Shown: positions 32,409 to 41,275 of the stretch, one piece after another
How the letters are laid out: each line of letters opens with the position of its first letter
Position numbering within the stretch: the first letter of the stretch is position 1
Source: JBIQKZ01 sp044464765
GTDB taxonomy: Bacteria > Pseudomonadota > Gammaproteobacteria > Burkholderiales > Burkholderiaceae_B
DNA: 64,000 bases
Direction of reading: 5' to 3'
Assembly (NCBI GenBank): GCA_044464765.1
Contig: JBIQKZ010000018.1
Span: 20,262 to 84,261, forward strand
Notes under the pieces: generated by a model
Databases searched by the model: none
Told to the model about the DNA's origin: nothing
Seen by the model: the letters and a program-made list of their open reading frames with translations, nothing else
Translations under genes and position numbers: made by a program

Positions 32409-34663
32409 CGGTGCGGTCTGAAGCCTTCCTGGTGTCAAGTGTGATGTCTCGGCTACGACGCATGTGTTGGTTGTTGCTGGCCTGTGTCGTGTGCCTGGCG
32501 GCGGGCTGCTCCCGCGCGCCGGTCAACAGCCCCTACGAGCGTGGCGCCGAAGCCAGCAACACGCTGTTCACCGCGTTCAGTCAGCGTTCGCCCAAGTACC
32601 TGGATCCCGCCAGCTCTTATTCGGCCGACGAAACGCCGTTCACGTATTCGATTTACGAGCCGTTGTACAGCTATGCCTACCTGGCCAGGCCTTATCGGCT
32701 GATCCCCAGGGCGGCGCAAGCCTTGTCTCAACCGCGCTACCTGGACGCGCAAGGCACGGTATTGCCTGCCGATGCGCCGGGCGAATCGATTGCGTTCAGT
32801 ATTTACGATATTCCCATCAAACCGGGTATTCTGTTTCAGCCACACCCGGCCTTTGCGCGCGACCCAAGCGGCGGCTACCGCTATTGGCCTATGCCTAATA
32901 AAGAGCTGGACGGCGTGTATTCCGTCATGGATTTCGACGAGACGGGCACCCGGGAACTGACCGCCCACGATTATGTCTATGCTTTTCGCAGGCTGGCCAG
33001 CCCGAACGTCATTTCGCCTATTTTCGGCGTGATGGCGGAGCACGTGGCCGGCATGCGCGATTATGGGCAAAGGCTTAAAGAGGTACAGCAGCGTCGCGAG
33101 GCCCAGGGGGACGACAACTGGCTCGATTTACGCGAGCTTCCCTTTGACGGCGTGACAGCCATCGATGATCACACACTACGCATCAAGGTCATCGGCAAGT
33201 ATCCTCAGTTCAATTATTGGCTGGCCATGACCTTTACGGCGCCTGTGCCTTGGGAGGCAGATCGTTTTTACGCGCAGGCCGGCATGGCCGAGCACGGCTT
33301 GTCGTTGAATACCTGGCCGGTTGGCACCGGCCCTTATATGCTGACCGAGTCCATTCAGAATCGGCGTCATGTACTGTCGCGCAACCCGAACTTTCGTGGC
33401 GAACCTTACCCCTGCCACGGTGAAGCCGGCGACGAGGCGGCGGGTTTGCTGAAGGATTGCGGCAAGCCCATGCCTTTCATCGACACGATTGAGTTTTCGC
33501 TGGAAAAGGAAAGCGTGCCCTTGATGGGCAAGTTCTTGCAGGGCTACTACGATATTCCTGAAGCCGATGGCGGTAATTACGGCGTGGCGATGCGGGTAGC
33601 CGCCAGTGACTCGGAAGCCAAGGCCGCCCTGTATCGCGAGCGCGACCTTCAATTGCTTACGTCCACCGAGGCGCAGATTTATTACTTCGGTTTCAATTGG
33701 CTGGATCCCGTGGTGGGCAAGGGGGATACACCCGAGCAGCAGGAAAAGAACCGCAAGCTTCGCCAGGCCATCAGCATTGCCTTCAATTGGGAACAGTACG
33801 TATCCATCTTTCTGAATGACCAGGGTCAGGTCGCTTATGGTCCGATCCCGCCCGGCATCCCCGGATACCAAGCCCTGCCCGAGGGCTTGAACAAGCAGGT
33901 CTATACCCTGCACGATGGGAGGGCGAAGCGCCGCTCGTTGGATGAAGCGCGACAACTGCTGGCCGAGGCGGGCTACCCGGGGGGGCGCAGCGCTCAGACC
34001 GGCCAGCCCTTGATTTTGCATTTTGATTCGGCTGGCGGCATGGGGTCCAACGCAACGCTGGACTGGATGCGTCGGCAGTTGCGCGCCATCAATATCGAGC
34101 TTGAGGTGCGTGCGACAGATTACAACCGTTTCCAGGACAAAATGCGCCAGGGCGCGGCGCAAACCTTTATGTGGGGCTGGGTCGCCGATTATCCCGACGC
34201 CGAGAACTTTCTTTTCTTGCTTTATGGTCCCAACGCCAAGGCGTCCAAAGGCGGTGAAAACGCCGCCAACTACCAGAATGACGAGTTCGACCGTCTGTTC
34301 GAGCAGATGCGATTCCTTGACGACGGCCCGGAAAAGGATGCGATCGTGCATCGGATGGTAGCGATTGTCCAGGCCGACATGCCCTGGATGTTCGGCTATT
34401 ACCCAAAGTCGGGCGGCGCCTATCAATCCTGGGTGGGTAACGCCAAGCCTACCCAGATGGTGCGCGACACCCTGCAGTATTTGCGGGTCGACCCGGTCGT
34501 AAGGGCCGAAAAGATCAAGTTATGGAATCCGCCCATCTGGTGGCCACTGTGGTTGCTGTTGGGCTTGGCGGCTGCGGCTGTGTATCCAGCGATCCGGCTG
34601 ATCCGGCGACGAGAGAGGGCCGATGCTTTCCAGCGGAGCGCCAGCGAAAGGGGCGAATCATGA
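32402..34663 (+). CDS. Peptide ABC transporter substrate-binding lipoprotein (YejA/OppA type)
   Basis: 753 residues from ATG 32402, overlapping the nuclease stop; a start at 32444 (MSRLRRMCWL) would give a cleaner signal. A lipoprotein signal ends in CVVCLAAGC. The domain is a long family-5 solute-binding protein: GVTAIDDHTLRIKV, NTWPVGTGPYMLTESIQNRRHV and DYPDAENFLFLLYGPNA. Unusually, a hydrophobic helix near 705-725 (LWLLLGLAAAAVYPAIRL) gives a second anchor at the C-terminus. It would capture peptides at the inner membrane. Confidence 0.87.
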   Translation: MLTVRSEAFLVSSVMSRLRRMCWLLLACVVCLAAGCSRAPVNSPYERGAEASNTLFTAFSQRSPKYLDPASSYSADETPFTYSIYEPLYSYAYLARPYRLIPRAAQALSQPRYLDAQGTVLPADAPGESIAFSIYDIPIKPGILFQPHPAFARDPSGGYRYWPMPNKELDGVYSVMDFDETGTRELTAHDYVYAFRRLASPNVISPIFGVMAEHVAGMRDYGQRLKEVQQRREAQGDDNWLDLRELPFDGVTAIDDHTLRIKVIGKYPQFNYWLAMTFTAPVPWEADRFYAQAGMAEHGLSLNTWPVGTGPYMLTESIQNRRHVLSRNPNFRGEPYPCHGEAGDEAAGLLKDCGKPMPFIDTIEFSLEKESVPLMGKFLQGYYDIPEADGGNYGVAMRVAASDSEAKAALYRERDLQLLTSTEAQIYYFGFNWLDPVVGKGDTPEQQEKNRKLRQAISIAFNWEQYVSIFLNDQGQVAYGPIPPGIPGYQALPEGLNKQVYTLHDGRAKRRSLDEARQLLAEAGYPGGRSAQTGQPLILHFDSAGGMGSNATLDWMRRQLRAINIELEVRATDYNRFQDKMRQGAAQTFMWGWVADYPDAENFLFLLYGPNAKASKGGENAANYQNDEFDRLFEQMRFLDDGPEKDAIVHRMVAIVQADMPWMFGYYPKSGGAYQSWVGNAKPTQMVRDTLQYLRVDPVVRAEKIKLWNPPIWWPLWLLLGLAAAAVYPAIRLIRRRERADAFQRSASERGES

Positions 34664-35637
34664 CGGCATATATTGTCCGCAGGCTGCTCTATGGGGTGGC
34701 CATCTTGCTGGGCGTCAATCTGTTGACGTTTGTGTTGTTCTTTGCCGTCAACACGCCCGACGACATGGCGCGTATGGCGATCGGCGGGCAACGGATCAGC
34801 GCCGAAGCGATTGAGAAGTGGAAGGAAGACCGTGGTTACGACAAGCCGCTGTTTTTCAATGCACAAGCCGAGGGTACGAAAAAGCTGACCAACACGATTT
34901 TCTACGATCGCTCCGTACCCTTGCTGGTGTTTGACTTCGGCTTTTCGGATGCAGGTCGCGATATCGGTTACGAGATCCGCCAACGCATGGGGCCGAGCCT
35001 GGCCCTGGCGTTGCCGACGTTTATCCTGGGACTGGGCGTTTGCATTGCCTTCGCCTTGTTCCTGACGTTCTTCCGCCATACGCCCATGGACTTCGCTGGG
35101 GTGGTGCTTTGTGTCGTGCTGCTGTCCATTTCCAGCCTGTTCTACATTATTGCGGGCCAGTGGCTGTTTGCCAAAGTGCTGCGTTGGGTGCCGTACTCCG
35201 GCTATATGGAAGGGTGGAGCAGCGTGCGGTTTCTTGCGCTCCCCATCCTGGTCGGGCTGATCTCCCGGCTGGGGGGCGAGTCGCGCTTCTACCGCACGCT
35301 ATTCCTGGAGGAGATCAGTAAAGATTATGTGCGTACCGCTCGCGCCAAAGGGCTGGCGGAGCGCGTCGTTCTATTTCGACACGTCTTGCGAAACGCCATG
35401 CTGCCCATCCTGACAGGTGCGGTATCCGCCATACCGCTGCTGTTTATGGGTAGCCTGATCGCTGAGTCGTTCTTTGGAATCCCCGGTCTGGGCAGTTACA
35501 CCATTGATGCCATCAATGCCCAGGACTTTTCGGTGGTTCGTGCGATGGTGTTCCTGGGATCCGCGCTGTATATCGTGGGCCTGATGCTGGCCGATATTTC
35601 GTATACGCTGGCTGATCCCCGCGTTCGGTTCGAGTAG
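34660..35637 (+). CDS. Peptide ABC transporter permease (YejB/OppB type)
   Basis: 325 residues; the start overlaps the previous stop as ATGA. A DppB-type permease with six membrane spans and the EAA loop EISKDYVRTARAKGLAERVVLFRHVLRNAMLPIL near 220-255. The helix pair after SGYMEGWSSVRFLALPIL and the ending DPRVRFE fit the family. It pairs with the next gene to form the pore. Confidence 0.94.
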   Translation: MTAYIVRRLLYGVAILLGVNLLTFVLFFAVNTPDDMARMAIGGQRISAEAIEKWKEDRGYDKPLFFNAQAEGTKKLTNTIFYDRSVPLLVFDFGFSDAGRDIGYEIRQRMGPSLALALPTFILGLGVCIAFALFLTFFRHTPMDFAGVVLCVVLLSISSLFYIIAGQWLFAKVLRWVPYSGYMEGWSSVRFLALPILVGLISRLGGESRFYRTLFLEEISKDYVRTARAKGLAERVVLFRHVLRNAMLPILTGAVSAIPLLFMGSLIAESFFGIPGLGSYTIDAINAQDFSVVRAMVFLGSALYIVGLMLADISYTLADPRVRFE

Positions 35638-35643
35638 AACGTC

Positions 35644-37143
35644 ATGCCGAAATTCATCTTTCTCTGGACCGACCTGTTTATCTTCTGCCTGGTATTGACC
35701 ATTGTGGGTTATGCCGTGCATGTATCGCGCAGCCCCGCCCTGAAAACGGCATGGCGCAGTGTCGGGCGCAGTGCGTCGGCCATGTCGGCTGCCGTGGTGC
35801 TGGCGTGCTTCCTGTTGATTGGCGTGCTGGATTCCATCCATTACCGACCTCAGCTTCCGGCCGTGCCAACGGTCGCCGGTCAGGTGGATGACGCGCAAAG
35901 CGAGTCAGCGACGGGCCCGGTGTATTCGCCGGTCGCCCGTTCCTTGCTGGACGACTTACTGTCCATGACGCAATTGAATAGCCCCGAAGCCACGTACTCG
36001 GCTCCATTGGCCGTGCGGCAGTTCACCAAGGAAACCCGCTTGATCGACGGCCAGGCTGTGCGGGATTTTCCGCGACTAAAGCATGCGGGTACGATGCTGG
36101 TCCATGAACAGGATCGCGGGCAGGATCAGTGGCGGCGTGTGGGCTATGGAGCAGGGTGGGGCGCGTTGGCTGCCTTGCTTGCCGCGGGGCTGCTCACGCT
36201 GTGCCATTGGCGACGTGCCGGGTCGCTGGCGAGCGCGTGGCGATTGTGGTGGTCCAACGCCAGCGGCACGCCATGGCGTGCTGTCTGGCTGACGGCCGGT
36301 ATCGTGGCGATTGTGGCCGGCACAACCCTTGCGCTTGCCATGGATTACCATGTGCTGGGCACGGACCGCACGGGCAACGATGTCTTGCGCCAATCGTTGA
36401 AAAGCGTGCGCACGGCGCTGGTGATCGGCACGCTGACCACCGTGGCCATGTTGCCGCCGGCGTTGGCATTTGGCATTTCGGCGGGCTACTTCAAAGGCCG
36501 GGTGGATGACGCTGTCCAGTATCTTTACACAACGTTGACGTCGATTCCGGGGGTATTGCTGATTGCTGCCTGCGTGTTGATGATGCAGGTTTACATTGAC
36601 ACGAATCCAGGCCGGTTCCCCACGGTGGCGGCGCGGGCGGATCTGCGGCTCTTTTTGTTGTGTCTGATTCTAGGTCTGACTGGCTGGTCGGGCTTATGCC
36701 GATTGCTGCGCGCCGAAACCCTGAAGCTGCGCGAGCTCGAGTATATCCAGGCCGCACGCGCGTTTGGCGTCAGCCACTGGCGTATTATGGCGCGCCACAT
36801 CTTGCCCAATCTCATGCACATTGTCTTGATTACCGCCGTATTGGAGTTTTCAGGCCTGGTGCTGTATGAAGCGGTATTGTCTTACTTGGGCATTGGCGTG
36901 GATCCCACCACGGCTTCGTTTGGCAGCATGATTGATGCCGCCCGCATGGAAATGTCGCGCGACCCGATGATCTGGTGGAACTTGCTGGCGGCTTTTGCTT
37001 TCATGCTTGCCTTGGTGTTGTCTGCCAATATCTTTGCCGATGCGGTGCAAGCCGCCTTTGACCCGCGTGCGCGCAGGTTTTTGCCGCGAATGAGTTCGGC
37101 GGTGTTGCAAACGTCCGCCGTGCCGGAAAAGGACAACACATGA
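35644..37143 (+). CDS. Peptide ABC transporter permease (YejE/OppC type), extended N-terminus
   Basis: 499 residues, compared with roughly 300-340 for the family. The C-terminal 300 residues contain the normal permease with EAA loop LKLRELEYIQAARAFGVSHWRIMARHILPNLMH (about 360-392). The N-terminal 200 residues hold two or three extra membrane spans separated by a soluble loop at about 65-150 (PVYSPVARSLLDDLLSM). Its 3' end overlaps the ATPase gene (ATGA). Confidence 0.92.
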   Translation: MPKFIFLWTDLFIFCLVLTIVGYAVHVSRSPALKTAWRSVGRSASAMSAAVVLACFLLIGVLDSIHYRPQLPAVPTVAGQVDDAQSESATGPVYSPVARSLLDDLLSMTQLNSPEATYSAPLAVRQFTKETRLIDGQAVRDFPRLKHAGTMLVHEQDRGQDQWRRVGYGAGWGALAALLAAGLLTLCHWRRAGSLASAWRLWWSNASGTPWRAVWLTAGIVAIVAGTTLALAMDYHVLGTDRTGNDVLRQSLKSVRTALVIGTLTTVAMLPPALAFGISAGYFKGRVDDAVQYLYTTLTSIPGVLLIAACVLMMQVYIDTNPGRFPTVAARADLRLFLLCLILGLTGWSGLCRLLRAETLKLRELEYIQAARAFGVSHWRIMARHILPNLMHIVLITAVLEFSGLVLYEAVLSYLGIGVDPTTASFGSMIDAARMEMSRDPMIWWNLLAAFAFMLALVLSANIFADAVQAAFDPRARRFLPRMSSAVLQTSAVPEKDNT

Positions 37144-38834
37144 CCTCGACCCTGACTCATACGGCGTTGGTGTCCGATACGAGTGTCTTGCGCGTACAGG
37201 ATTTGTCGGTGCGTATCGCGTCGGAAGATGGAACGCAGGAGGCAGTCAGTCAATTGGGTATCGCCATCGAACGTGGCCAGACATTTGCGTTGGTGGGTGA
37301 ATCGGGGTGCGGAAAAAGCATGACGGCACTGGCGTTATTGCGATTGCTTCCCGACGCCGCTCAGTTAACCTCGGGATCGGTGTGGCTGGGCGCCACGGAT
37401 TTGTCCCGCTTGCCAGAATCGCGCATGCGGACGGTTCGAGGCGGGCGGATGGCGATTATTTTCCAGGAACCCTCCACCAGCCTGAATCCCGTCCTTACCG
37501 TCGGCCAGCAGATTGTCGAATCACTGAAGGCGCATACCGACTATCGCGGCGCGGCGGCTCGTGCTCGAGCGATCGAATGGATGGACCGCGTAGGCATTCC
37601 CGACCCTGCGGCCCGCTTTAACGACTATCCTTTTCAGTTTTCGGGCGGACAAAAGCAACGCGTGATGATTGCGATTGCCCTGGCCGCAGAACCTGGCTTG
37701 TTGATTGCCGACGAGCCCACCACCGCGCTGGATGTCACGGTGCAGGCACAGATACTGGATCTGCTGGCGGATATTCAAAAAGACATGGGCTTGGCTATTT
37801 TGCTGATCACCCACGACCTCGCCGTGGTCAAGAACGTGGCGGATCATGTCGCGTTGATGCGCCAGGGAAAGATTGTCGAAGCGGTGCCGGCAGAGCAGTT
37901 CTTTTCAGCGCCCAAGCATCCTTATGCCATCGAGCTGCTTGCGGCCATTCCCACGTTCGAGAAACGTGGGCAGTCGCTGCGGGTATCGGAGCAGGCACGA
38001 ACGCCCCAACCGGTAGAAAACGCGGTGTCAGAGGGGGCCGAGCCCGTTCTTTCGGTGCGGAATTTATGTGTTACGTACGCCGGGCGCTCTCGCCTGCTTT
38101 CGCCGTCCCGACCGGCGGTCCCCATTGTGCGGGATTTGTCATTCGATCTGCATGCGGGCGAAACCTTGGCGTTGCTGGGCGAGTCGGGCTGCGGGAAGAC
38201 GACCACGGTGAAAGCCTTGTTGCAATTGCTCGACAAACAGGCTGTTGTGACCGGCGAGGCCACCTTAAAGGGCGAGTCGCTTTTAAGCGCGCGCGGCGCG
38301 CGGCTGAAGCAACTGCGTAAGTCCATCCAGATCGTGTTCCAGGATCCTTACGCCTCGCTGGACCCGCGCATGCTGGTCGGCGAGATCCTGGACGAGGGAA
38401 TTGCCGCGCTCCGACCGGAACAGGCGCGTATCCAGCGTCGAGCCGTCGTGCAATCGTTGTTGGATCGTGTCGGGTTGCCTTCGGGCACGGCGGGCCGTTA
38501 TCCCCACGAGTTCTCGGGCGGGCAACGACAACGGATAGCGATTGCACGGGCACTGGCGGTTGAGCCCCGGGTGTTGATTTGCGACGAGCCGACATCGGCG
38601 CTGGACGTCTCCGTCCAGGCTCAAATACTTGAACTGCTGCAGCAATTGCAAGCCGAGTTTGGCTTGGCTTATTTATTCATTACGCATAATTTCGGGGTGG
38701 TGGAGTATTTGTCAGACCGTATTGCCGTTATGCACCAAGGCCGTATTGTCGAACTTGGCCAGACGGAACAGGTGCTCAAGCACCCACAGCACGAGGAAAC
38801 CCGCCGTCTACTGGATGCCGTCCCCCGACTTTAA
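37140..38834 (+). CDS. Fused double ATPase of the peptide ABC transporter (YejF/DppDF type)
   Basis: 564 residues with two nucleotide-binding domains in one chain. The first (about 12-245) has Walker A GESGCGKS, LSGGQ equivalent FSGGQKQRV and Walker B LLIADEPTTALDV. The second (about 300-560) has GESGCGKT, FSGGQRQRI and VLICDEPTSALDV. The fused form is that of YejF rather than separate DppD and DppF. It drives import by the two permeases. The operon end has no evident terminator. Confidence 0.95.
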   Translation: MTSTLTHTALVSDTSVLRVQDLSVRIASEDGTQEAVSQLGIAIERGQTFALVGESGCGKSMTALALLRLLPDAAQLTSGSVWLGATDLSRLPESRMRTVRGGRMAIIFQEPSTSLNPVLTVGQQIVESLKAHTDYRGAAARARAIEWMDRVGIPDPAARFNDYPFQFSGGQKQRVMIAIALAAEPGLLIADEPTTALDVTVQAQILDLLADIQKDMGLAILLITHDLAVVKNVADHVALMRQGKIVEAVPAEQFFSAPKHPYAIELLAAIPTFEKRGQSLRVSEQARTPQPVENAVSEGAEPVLSVRNLCVTYAGRSRLLSPSRPAVPIVRDLSFDLHAGETLALLGESGCGKTTTVKALLQLLDKQAVVTGEATLKGESLLSARGARLKQLRKSIQIVFQDPYASLDPRMLVGEILDEGIAALRPEQARIQRRAVVQSLLDRVGLPSGTAGRYPHEFSGGQRQRIAIARALAVEPRVLICDEPTSALDVSVQAQILELLQQLQAEFGLAYLFITHNFGVVEYLSDRIAVMHQGRIVELGQTEQVLKHPQHEETRRLLDAVPRL

Positions 38835-38969
38835 ATGGGATGGACGCCCCCCACTCATAACGGCATCAGGTGTGCCAAAGTGAAGCGCGCTCGCGGGCAG
38901 GCACGTGTGGGCTGAACGCCTATAATCGGAAGGTATTGAGTTTTTGGGGTTTAGCCCCAAGTAATCGAC

Positions 38970-39446
38970 ATGTCATTGAAAGTTTTCGATCTGCAGTGCG
39001 ACTTGGGCCACGTCTTCGAGGGGTGGTTCAGTTCGCTGGATAACTACGAAACCCAGCACGCGAAGGGCTTGCTCAGTTGTCCGGTGTGCGATAGCCGCAA
39101 AGTCGCCAAGAAGCTGTCCGCCCCGCGTATCAACAAGGGGCGTGCCGAACCGCAGAACGCGCCTTCTGCAAATACGGGCCAGGGCGCGGCGCCCGTGGCT
39201 GCGCCCGGAACCAACGAAATGGCGCAATTGCAGGCACAGGTGCTGCAGCATATTCGGCAGATCGTGCGTAATACCGACAATGTCGGTGATCGATTCGCGC
39301 AAGAGGCGCGCCGCATGCACGAAGGCGAGATCGAAGAGCGAGCGATACGCGGTACCGCAACCGCGCAAGAGCGCGAAGCATTGGCCGACGACGGCATTGT
39401 TGTGTTGCCTATTCCCGAATACCTGGACGACGATCGTCTGCAGTAG
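38970..39446 (+). CDS. DUF1178 protein
   Basis: 158 residues. The N-terminus MSLKVFDLQCDLGHVFEGWF and the CPVCDS pair form a small Zn-ribbon-like unit. The middle is Ala/Gln-rich and the C-terminus reads ERAIRGTATAQEREALADDG and VVLPIPEYLDD, characteristic of DUF1178. Function unknown. Its terminator is shared with the oppositely oriented efp. Confidence 0.88.
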   Translation: MSLKVFDLQCDLGHVFEGWFSSLDNYETQHAKGLLSCPVCDSRKVAKKLSAPRINKGRAEPQNAPSANTGQGAAPVAAPGTNEMAQLQAQVLQHIRQIVRNTDNVGDRFAQEARRMHEGEIEERAIRGTATAQEREALADDGIVVLPIPEYLDDDRLQ

Positions 39447-39464
39447 TCGTGGCAGGCAAAGAAA

Positions 39465-39498
39465 AAGGCGGGCAATCATCGGATTGCCCGCCTTTTTT
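39465..39498. terminator. Bidirectional terminator between DUF1178 and efp
   Basis: A 12-bp stem AAGGCGGGCAAT/ATTGCCCGCCTT (39465-39494) with a 6-base loop, flanked by A-runs on the left and a T-run on the right. It can stop transcription from both sides. Confidence 0.93.
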
Positions 39499-39516
39499 AA
39501 TTGCCAGGAGCCTAAT

Positions 39517-40074
39517 TTACATGACCCGGCTGCGATACTCGCCTGTACGGGTGTCGATCTCGATTTTGTCGCCAAGGTTGCAAAACAGCGGTACGCTGAT
39601 TTCCTTGCCGGTATTGATGGTGGCCGGCTTGAGCACTTTGCCCGAGGTGTCGCCCTTGACGGCGGGCTCGGTGTACGTGATTTCGCGCACGACGATGGTT
39701 GGCAGCTCGACCGAAATGGCACGTTCCTCGTAGAAGACGACCTCGACGGTCATGCCTTCTTCAAGGTAGTCCAGGGCATCGCCCATGCTGTCGGCTTCGA
39801 CTTCATACTGGTTATATTCCGTATCCATGAATACGTACATGGGATCGGCAAAGTACGAGTAGGTGCACTCTTTCTTGTCCAGAACGACTATATCGAACTT
39901 CTCGTCGGCTTTGTAGACCGATTCGCTGGCCGAGCCGGACAGCAGGTTCTTGAATTTCAGTTTAACGACGGCCGAGCTGCGTCCTGATTTGTTGTATTCG
40001 GCTTTCTGTACGACCAAGGGCTCGTTGCCAACCATGATGACGTTGCCAACGCGCAGTTCTTGTGCGGTTTTCAT
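39517..40074 (-). CDS. efp: Elongation factor P
   Basis: 185 residues. EF-P relieves ribosome stalling at polyproline stretches. The modification loop reads EYNKSGRSSA with Arg at position 32, the residue that EarP rhamnosylates, whereas lysine-type EF-Ps are modified by EpmAB. The gene lies immediately downstream of earP on the same strand, so modifying enzyme and substrate are co-regulated. All three domains are present. Confidence 0.96.
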   Translation of the reverse strand: MKTAQELRVGNVIMVGNEPLVVQKAEYNKSGRSSAVVKLKFKNLLSGSASESVYKADEKFDIVVLDKKECTYSYFADPMYVFMDTEYNQYEVEADSMGDALDYLEEGMTVEVVFYEERAISVELPTIVVREITYTEPAVKGDTSGKVLKPATINTGKEISVPLFCNLGDKIEIDTRTGEYRSRVM

Positions 40075-40150
40075 CTTTTGAAAAACTCCGGAGGATTAAA
40101 ATGCTCCGCCAAAAATGGGCTGCCGGGCCGGAGCAAAACTACAAAACCAA

Positions 40151-41275
40151 CTATTTTAGCGTGTTTGGAGTATTTCCGTTCGCAAGGCCGCAAAGGTCTA
40201 GCAGCCGCGTCGCCAGGTCTGTCTGGCTGCACAGCGATTCTGTCCAGGTCTGGGTGGAATCTTGCCATCGCTTCCAATTGTCCGGCTGGGTCATTCGCCC
40301 CAGTCCTTGGGACACACGGCTTGTCTGGCCGGAGTTCCAGTCACGCATTAACTGGGCGGCGTCGGCAGGCAGCCCGGCGAGGTTCAGCCAGGCATCCAGT
40401 TTCACCAAATGGGTGTCGTGATCCTGCTCGTAAATATGCCAGATAAACGGGCGCCCGGCCCACGTGGCCCGTATGAAGGAATCTTCGCCTCGCACGATGT
40501 TCAGATCGCTGCTCCAAAGCAGCCGATCGAAACAAGGCTGGCTGACGAAAGGTATTTCGACAAGGTGCACGTGGTCCGCCATGTGCGGTAGAGGCGGTTG
40601 CATTACTCCTTGGGGAGCCAGGACGACGCTGTGTTGTGGCAGGCGCGCCAGGGCATCGAACAAGGCATCGAACGGTGCAGTCTGATAGCAGAAAAGCATG
40701 ATTTGTCGCCCGCCTTGCTGAAGATCCTCGATACGGGCTGCCGGCACGCCGATACTGTCAAGCAGCGCCCAGCGCAGGGCCGGGTTTGCGTTCCAGGCAT
40801 CCCGTTTGGCAATCAAGCCGTCTTCGCGCAGCAATCCGGCCGTGGCCGGTGTGAATCCAGGAAACAGAAAACGTTTGTTCAGACCGTCCGGCTGAAGAGA
40901 AGGCAGCCCATGGAAGTCTTCGATCCAGGACTCTGCGCTGAGATAGTCCAGATTGAACCAAAGGTGTTCGGCGCTTCCAAGCTTTGCGCGGTAACGTTCG
41001 GGCAAGGCGCAGCCGAAGGTTTCAATGACCACGCCGTGCGGCGCCAAGTCTGGCAACGAAGCGGTCCAGTGAACAATGGCAATGTCCGATATATTCTGAA
41101 TGTCGACATGGGGCCGTACGCCGGGCTCCAGACGCGCAAAGCTTTCCAGCCTGTCCACCCATAGGCGAACGGGGCCTTTGTCGACGCTGGCCAGTTGTCG
41201 GGCCAGCCGCCAGCAAACCCCTATGTCGCCATAGTTGTCGATAACTCGGCAGAAAATATCAAAACCGGGTTTCAA
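40151..41275 (-). CDS. earP: EF-P arginine-32 rhamnosyltransferase EarP
   Basis: 374 residues (formerly DUF2331). The N-terminus KPGFDIFCRVIDNYGDIGVCWRLARQL carries the conserved Asp pair involved in catalysis and EF-P binding. The C-terminal dTDP-rhamnose-binding half includes IVRGEDSFIRATWAGRPFIWHIYEQ. It uses an inverting mechanism to link rhamnose to Arg32. The start is a TTG whose bases overlap the stop of the preceding gene, so it is translationally coupled. It is 76 bases upstream of efp. Confidence 0.95.
   Translation of the reverse strand: MKPGFDIFCRVIDNYGDIGVCWRLARQLASVDKGPVRLWVDRLESFARLEPGVRPHVDIQNISDIAIVHWTASLPDLAPHGVVIETFGCALPERYRAKLGSAEHLWFNLDYLSAESWIEDFHGLPSLQPDGLNKRFLFPGFTPATAGLLREDGLIAKRDAWNANPALRWALLDSIGVPAARIEDLQQGGRQIMLFCYQTAPFDALFDALARLPQHSVVLAPQGVMQPPLPHMADHVHLVEIPFVSQPCFDRLLWSSDLNIVRGEDSFIRATWAGRPFIWHIYEQDHDTHLVKLDAWLNLAGLPADAAQLMRDWNSGQTSRVSQGLGRMTQPDNWKRWQDSTQTWTESLCSQTDLATRLLDLCGLANGNTPNTLK

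Noticed and set aside
33176..34426. 416-codon minus-strand frame opposite the peptide-binding protein gene
   Set aside because: Antisense shadow of a well-supported coding sequence, with no recognisable domain.
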